Origin: Synechococcaceae bacterium WB8_1B_136
Lineage (GTDB): Bacteria > Cyanobacteriota > Cyanobacteriia > PCC-6307 > Cyanobiaceae
Assembly (NCBI GenBank): GCA_010029175.1
Contig: RGNC01000058.1
Span: 1-11,774, forward strand
Length of the DNA: 11,774 nucleotides
Direction: 5' to 3'
A program made the translations under genes and the position numbers. A model generated the notes under the pieces. The model saw only the letters and a program-made list of their open reading frames with translations. It was not told where the DNA came from and ran no database searches. This document shows, one piece after another, positions 7,482 through 11,774 of the stretch. Position 1 is the stretch's first letter. The number at the start of each line of letters is the position of its first letter.

Positions 7482-8783
7482 CTAGACAGCGCCAGCACCG
7501 GCGGGTGGCAGCAGGTCCCGCACCATGGCCGCCAGAGCCGCCACGGCACCGGGCTCTCCCCGCAGGCTGCGCAGGTCGTCCCGCATCCCCACCAGACGAT
7601 CCGGGTGTTCCAGCCACTCGGCGGCCTCGGCGGCGATCTCGGCCGGGCTGATCGCTCCCACCCGCTCCGGCACCACCGCTCGACCGGCGGAGATGTTGGG
7701 CCAGGCCAGGAACCCGTGGTGGCGCATCCGCCAGGCGGTGAGGGCCGCCCCCAGCAACCAACGCAGGATCGGCAGGCGGGCCAGGATCCCCAGGCCGCCA
7801 TCCCAGGCCTGCATCACATGCAGGTGCTGGGTGGGCACCAGCACAATCATCGGCACCCCCAGGGCCCCCAGCTCCGCGGTGTTGGCGCCCACAGTGGTGA
7901 GAGCCAGCCGGCACTGGCTGAGCACCCCATGGGCCGGCTGCTGCTCGATCAACAGGATGCGCGTGCCCGCAGCGGTCTGCAGCTGCGGGCCCAGGGGGTC
8001 GTCCACCAGCCGCGGCTCCCCGGCGGCGTAGTGGGCGGCAATGGGGTTGGCCTGGCTGCCATGGGCCAGCAGCTCAGCCACGCTGGTGGTGGGTGCCACG
8101 GGCAGCAGAAAGCGGCAGCCGGGGTGGAGCGCCGCCAGCCGATCCGCCGTGTCGAGCAGAAACGGCACCCCCACCTGCAGCTTGGCCCGCTTGGAACCCG
8201 GCATCAGCGCCACCCACTCCCCCCCAGGCAGGGGGCGGTCGGTTCGGGCCGATTCCGACAGGTCGGCCATCAGGTCGCCCACCACGGTGCAGCGCTGGCG
8301 CCAGCGCGCCCCCAGGCGATTGGCCGCCGCCGGGCCCATGGCGGCGATGCGGTCGTTCCAGCGGGGCCAGCGGGCCACCCACTCTGCATAGGTGATGTGG
8401 CGGTAGCCGAGCCGTGCCGAGAGCAGCACCGTCCAGAACTGATCGCCCCCGAGGAACACCACCACCCCACGGCGAGGCCAGGGGCCATGGCGGCGGGGCC
8501 TCAACAGCAACCACCAAAAGCGAGCTGCTGGCACCACCCGCTCGAACAGCCCCATCTGCCGGGCCACCCGATCCTCGCTGCCCGTGGCGTTGGGGCAGGG
8601 CACCAGCACCAGCTGCAGGCCGATCGCCGCTTCAGCCTGGAGCGGGCGAAGCGGCAACTCGCGGTGCAGCCGCTGGGCCAAGGGGCGCACCCAGGTGGCC
8701 AGTTCACCGGGGCCGTTGCAGACCAGAACGATGGCGGCCTGTTGAGGAACCGCCTGGTTCACGCCGGAACTGCTGGGTGCCAA
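7482..8783 (-). CDS. LpxB-like (lipid-A-disaccharide synthase-related) glycosyltransferase
   Basis: This 433-aa GT-B-type protein resembles lipid-A-disaccharide synthase but is clearly divergent. An N-terminal Rossmann half begins with IVLVCNGPGELATWV (18-32), and LGGDQFWTVLLSARLGYR (111-128) lies in the acceptor half. The C-terminal half has MPGSKRAKL (194-202, like LPGSR of LpxB), the nucleotide-sugar-type motif TVGANTAELGALGVPMIV (297-314), and WPNISAGRAVVPE (361-373, close to the LPN-x-x-AG-x-x-VPE block of LpxB). Many cyanobacteria carry such a protein, and its substrate is not established. TTG 8783 gives the longest frame, only 11 nt past the tRNA-Leu 3' end; GTG 8762 is an equally possible start. 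Neither has a Shine-Dalgarno. msrB follows after 31 bp. Family membership is good; the reaction is uncertain. Confidence 0.75.
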   Translation of the reverse strand: MAPSSSGVNQAVPQQAAIVLVCNGPGELATWVRPLAQRLHRELPLRPLQAEAAIGLQLVLVPCPNATGSEDRVARQMGLFERVVPAARFWWLLLRPRRHGPWPRRGVVVFLGGDQFWTVLLSARLGYRHITYAEWVARWPRWNDRIAAMGPAAANRLGARWRQRCTVVGDLMADLSESARTDRPLPGGEWVALMPGSKRAKLQVGVPFLLDTADRLAALHPGCRFLLPVAPTTSVAELLAHGSQANPIAAHYAAGEPRLVDDPLGPQLQTAAGTRILLIEQQPAHGVLSQCRLALTTVGANTAELGALGVPMIVLVPTQHLHVMQAWDGGLGILARLPILRWLLGAALTAWRMRHHGFLAWPNISAGRAVVPERVGAISPAEIAAEAAEWLEHPDRLVGMRDDLRSLRGEPGAVAALAAMVRDLLPPAGAGAV

Positions 8784-8794
8784 GGGCTTGACAA

Positions 8795-8876
8795 TGCGGA
8801 TGGCGAGACTTGAACTCGCAAGACCGAAGTCACACGCCCCTCAAACGTGCGTGTCTACCAATTCCACCACATCCGC
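8795..8876 (-). tRNA. tRNA-Leu (anticodon GAG)
   Basis: The 82-nt RNA folds as a class II tRNA. The acceptor stem pairs GCGGATG with CATCCGC and ends in discriminator A. The D-arm is GTGGAATTGGTAGACAC. The anticodon stem CACGT/GCGTG closes the loop TTGAGGG with anticodon GAG. A long variable arm (TGACTTCGGTCT region) is typical of leucine, and the T-arm is CGAGTTCAAGTCTCG. It reads CUC and CUU codons. CCA is not encoded. The LpxB-like reading frame begins 11 nt downstream on the same strand. Confidence 0.97.
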
Positions 8877-8886
8877 GTGGTTTGTT

Positions 8887-8907
8887 GATCGGGCCTGAGG
8901 CCTGATC
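8887..8907 (+). repeat. Inverted repeat / hairpin upstream of accC
   Basis: GATCGGGCC TGA GGCCTGATC forms a 9-bp stem with one G-U pair and a 3-nt loop if read as plus-strand RNA. On the minus strand the same position is an A-C mismatch. It lies 10 bp from the 5' end of tRNA-Leu, in the divergent region before accC. No T-run follows it. Confidence 0.5.
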
Positions 8908-8950
8908 GGGGGAGGTTCCTGAGCAGATGAGCTGCGCAGGTGAGGGGAGG

Positions 8951-8970
8951 AAGGCGCCGTAGGGCGTCTT
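8951..8970 (+). repeat. Second hairpin upstream of accC
   Basis: AAGGCGCC GTAG GGCGTCTT forms an 8-bp stem with one G-U pair on the plus strand and an A-C mismatch on the minus strand. It ends 140 bp before the accC start. Role unknown; it could be a leader structure or a remnant terminator. Confidence 0.45.
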
Positions 8971-8978
8971 GCCTGAGC

Positions 8979-8984
8979 AATATA
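8979..8984 (-). promoter_or_regulatory. Possible -10 box for tRNA-Leu transcript
   Basis: TATATT on the minus strand (8984-8979) is the most AT-rich hexamer upstream of tRNA-Leu, about 100 nt before it. I see no good -35 box at the right distance, so this stays tentative. It would give a leader containing the two stem-loops of this intergenic region. Confidence 0.25.
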
Positions 8985-9041
8985 CCCATCGCCCAGCCGG
9001 CCAGACCGCTAGGCCCGTGGGGCGCCGGGGAGGCGGCGGGC

Positions 9042-9068
9042 TTGGGTGCCGGTCAACACTGATACAGT
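9042..9068 (+). promoter_or_regulatory. accC: Possible accC promoter
   Basis: TTGGGT (9042-9047) and TACAGT (9063-9068) are 15 bp apart and would give a leader of about 35 nt before ATG 9111. Spacing is short and the -35 match is partial, so this is a candidate only. Confidence 0.3.
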
Positions 9069-9110
9069 CCCCAACGGCCTGCGCTGCCGGATCTGCCGGA
9101 CTGCCACTGG

Positions 9111-10458
<1,348 letters not shown>

Positions 10459-10463
<5 letters not shown>

Positions 10464-10488
10464 AGCCGAGCTGAAGCAAGGCTGAAGC
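10459..10488 (+). repeat. Three GCTGAAGC direct repeats
   Basis: GCTGAAGC occurs at 10459-10466, 10470-10477 and 10481-10488, exactly 11 bp apart. The first copy overlaps the accC stop codon and the others fill the 33-bp gap before the convergent YggT gene. An AGGCT/AGCCT pair around the last copy (10479-10494) could form a weak hairpin. Confidence 0.6.
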
Positions 10489-10496
10489 CAGCCTGT

Positions 10497-10835
10497 TCAG
10501 GCCGGCAACACGCTGAGCCGCAGCATCACCTGGGTGAGCAGCCCCTGTTGGCCCACCAGCAACTCCCGCAGCAGACTCACCAGCCCCACCCAGATCACCG
10601 GGGTCACGTCCACGCCACCGATGGGGGCGATCAGCCGGCGGGTGGCGGCCAGCAGCGGCTCCGTGGGGATCGCCACCAGCCTCAGAGGCCCTTGATCCAG
10701 GGCGATCTGCGGGTACCAGGTGAGCACGATGCGGAACAGGAACATCAGCGTCCAGGCCGCCAGCAGCAGCCCCAGCAGCAGGTGCAGCGGGGGCAGCAGC
10801 GAACGCAGAAGGGCCAGGGCTTCAGGTCCCGTCAC
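10497..10835 (-). CDS. YggT family membrane protein
   Basis: This is a 112-aa integral membrane protein of the YggT/Ycf19/CCB3 family. Two hydrophobic segments (about 14-38 and 76-100) flank the conserved loop. The loop carries the family motifs RIVLTWYPQ (35-43) and PTEPLLAATRRLIAPIGGVDVTP (57-79), close to the usual PTEP-L-RR-IPP-GG-D-SP pattern. In chloroplasts CCB3 helps attach haem to cytochrome b6, and other members are linked to division or envelope shape, so the cyanobacterial role is not settled. The start is GTG 10835, with no Shine-Dalgarno. It converges on accC and diverges from psbX across 77 bp. Confidence 0.9.
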   Translation of the reverse strand: MTGPEALALLRSLLPPLHLLLGLLLAAWTLMFLFRIVLTWYPQIALDQGPLRLVAIPTEPLLAATRRLIAPIGGVDVTPVIWVGLVSLLRELLVGQQGLLTQVMLRLSVLPA

Positions 10836-10857
10836 AAAGCTCTAAGCAGTGGCCCCT

Positions 10858-10892
10858 GGATCGTAGGAAGCCACCATCGCTGCCTAGGATCC
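10858..10892. repeat. Inverted repeat in YggT-psbX divergent region
   Basis: GGATCGTAGG (10858-10867) and CCTAGGATCC (10883-10892) are reverse complements with one mismatch, separated by 15 bp. The right arm contains TAGGAT (10885-10890), a possible -10 box for psbX. The arrangement could be an operator, an RNA hairpin or chance. Confidence 0.45.
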
Positions 10893-10912
10893 GCCCCGGA
10901 TTAGTCGGTGCC

Positions 10913-11035
10913 ATGACCCCTTCCCTCGCCAACTTCCTGAGCAGCCTCCTGTGGGGTGCGGTGATCGTGGTGGTGCCCATCAGCATTGCCCTGGTGCTGA
11001 TCAGCCAGAACGACCGCGTGGACCGCAAGCTCTGA
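10913..11035 (+). CDS. psbX: Photosystem II reaction centre protein PsbX
   Basis: PsbX is a small single-span subunit of photosystem II, located at the thylakoid membrane near cytochrome b559 and involved in plastoquinone turnover at the QB site. The 40-aa product begins MTPSLANFLSSLLWGA. It has one membrane helix (about 12-31, AVIVVVPISIALVLIS) and ends in the polar tail QNDRVDRKL. Length and the T-PSL-NF-SL-G pattern match cyanobacterial PsbX. ATG 10913 is the only suitable start; there is no clear Shine-Dalgarno. It diverges from the YggT gene, and ycf66 starts 63 bp after its stop. Confidence 0.93.
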   Translation: MTPSLANFLSSLLWGAVIVVVPISIALVLISQNDRVDRKL

Positions 11036-11043
11036 TCCCCCTC

Positions 11044-11061
11044 GGCCAGCCCCGGCTGGCC
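11044..11061 (+). terminator. Hairpin after psbX
   Basis: GGCCAGC CCCG GCTGGCC forms a perfect 7-bp GC stem, starting 8 bp after the psbX stop. No T-run follows. It could end or stabilise the short psbX transcript. TAGAGT (11070-11075) just beyond it could be a -10 box for ycf66. Confidence 0.45.
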
Positions 11062-11098
11062 AGCGTCCGTAGAGTGGCGAAACAGGGCCTTTTGATCC

Positions 11099-11774
11099 GT
11101 GGTTAACGCCAGCCTGAACTGGGCCAGCATCGTCGGCATCGTTCTGGCGGTTGGTGGTGCGTTCCTCTACTTCATGAGGAGCTTCAAGCCAGCGCTGGCC
11201 CGCGACTACGACGTGTTCTTCGCTGCCGTGGGGCTGCTCTGCGGCGGCATTTTGTTTTTCCAGGGTTGGCGCCTCGACCCGATCCTGCAGTTCGGCCAGT
11301 TCCTGCTGGCCGGCACCACCGTGTTCTTCGCCTACGAGAGCGTGCGGCTGCGGGGTGTGACCACCGAACAGGCCCGCCGCTCCTCCTACTTCGACGACGA
11401 CGAGCCAGAGCCCAGGCCCCGCATGGGTGGTGGCCGCGCCTGGGGTGAGGGGGTGGATCGTTTCGATGAGCCCCAACCCCTGCGGCGGCGCATCCGCTCC
11501 CGGGAGGAGGGCTACGACGATCGCCCCGGCGACGAGGAAGACTTCTACCGGCCCCGCCGGCCCACCACCCGTGCCGCCATTCCCGAGCGGGCCGCCTCCC
11601 GCGGCGGACGGCCCCCATCGGACGGCAACGACCCCTGGGATCGGGAGCCGGGCCCCGGGCGTGATCGCAGCCCCTACCGCGCAGGCGCCTCCGCCCCCGC
11701 AGCCAGCGACTTCGGCGCCCGCCGCCAGGGACGGGAAGAGCAGCGCCGCGGCAGTCGGCCCAGCGCCAGCACCC
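11099..11774 (+). CDS. ycf66: Ycf66 family protein, 3' end outside window
   Basis: Ycf66 proteins occur in cyanobacteria and some plastids, and their role in photosynthetic membranes is not defined. The visible 225 residues start MVNASLNWASIVGIVLAVGG. Three hydrophobic segments lie at about 10-27, 37-56 and 62-83, within the conserved core SFKPALARDYDVFFAAVG and LDPILQFGQFLLAGTTVF. After residue 95 the chain is a long Arg/Glu/Asp/Pro/Gly-rich, probably disordered tail, still open at the window edge. The start is GTG 11099: an in-frame TGA stands two codons upstream and MVN is the usual family N-terminus. It follows psbX by 63 bp with a hairpin between, so it may have its own promoter. The tail contains GNDPWDRE, like the C-terminus of the PRC-barrel protein. 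Confidence 0.92.
   Translation, partial: MVNASLNWASIVGIVLAVGGAFLYFMRSFKPALARDYDVFFAAVGLLCGGILFFQGWRLDPILQFGQFLLAGTTVFFAYESVRLRGVTTEQARRSSYFDDDEPEPRPRMGGGRAWGEGVDRFDEPQPLRRRIRSREEGYDDRPGDEEDFYRPRRPTTRAAIPERAASRGGRPPSDGNDPWDREPGPGRDRSPYRAGASAPAASDFGARRQGREEQRRGSRPSAST

Noticed and set aside
8918..8979. CCTGAGCA repeated at 8918-8925 and 8972-8979
   Set aside because: Two 8-bp copies 54 bp apart in GC-rich DNA could easily be chance, and they match no other element nearby.

Overview
The window is about 70% G+C by eye and comes from a picocyanobacterium of the Cyanobium/Synechococcus/Prochlorococcus group. Three things show this: psbX and ycf66, which belong to oxygenic phototrophs; accC beside a YggT gene and psbX; and a tmRNA gene in the circularly permuted, two-piece form known in this cyanobacterial clade. 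It reads as core chromosome. I see no transposase, integrase, CRISPR array or clear sign of transfer.

Layout. Bases 1-173 (minus) hold the permuted tmRNA gene: acceptor piece, 36-nt spacer, then the start of the coding piece, which runs off the left edge. Bases 216-1397 (plus) encode a THUMP-type rRNA methyltransferase. It converges on a two-gene membrane operon (minus, 2313 to 1394) for a DUF883/YqjD-like protein and a holin-family (YqjE-like) protein. A ~100-bp divergent region leads to smc (plus, 2414-5957). The smc gene has intact N- and C-terminal halves in different frames, joined by a frameshift in the hinge near 4224. A PRC-barrel protein follows (5993-6970) and ends at a perfect palindrome shared with the end of msrB.

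On the minus strand, tRNA-Leu(GAG) (8876-8795), an LpxB-like glycosyltransferase (8783-7482) and msrB (7450-6995) form a tight co-directional series. accC (9111-10463, plus) follows a 234-bp leader region with two hairpins. It converges on a YggT-family gene (10835-10497, minus). psbX (10913-11035) and ycf66 (from 11099, open at the right edge) diverge from YggT.

Functionally the genes are mostly housekeeping: ribosome rescue, rRNA modification, chromosome condensation, methionine sulfoxide repair, fatty-acid synthesis and photosystem II. The items most worth a second look are the two-piece tmRNA, the smc hinge frameshift, and several small inverted or direct repeats in the short intergenic regions. 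I found no convincing new multi-gene system.
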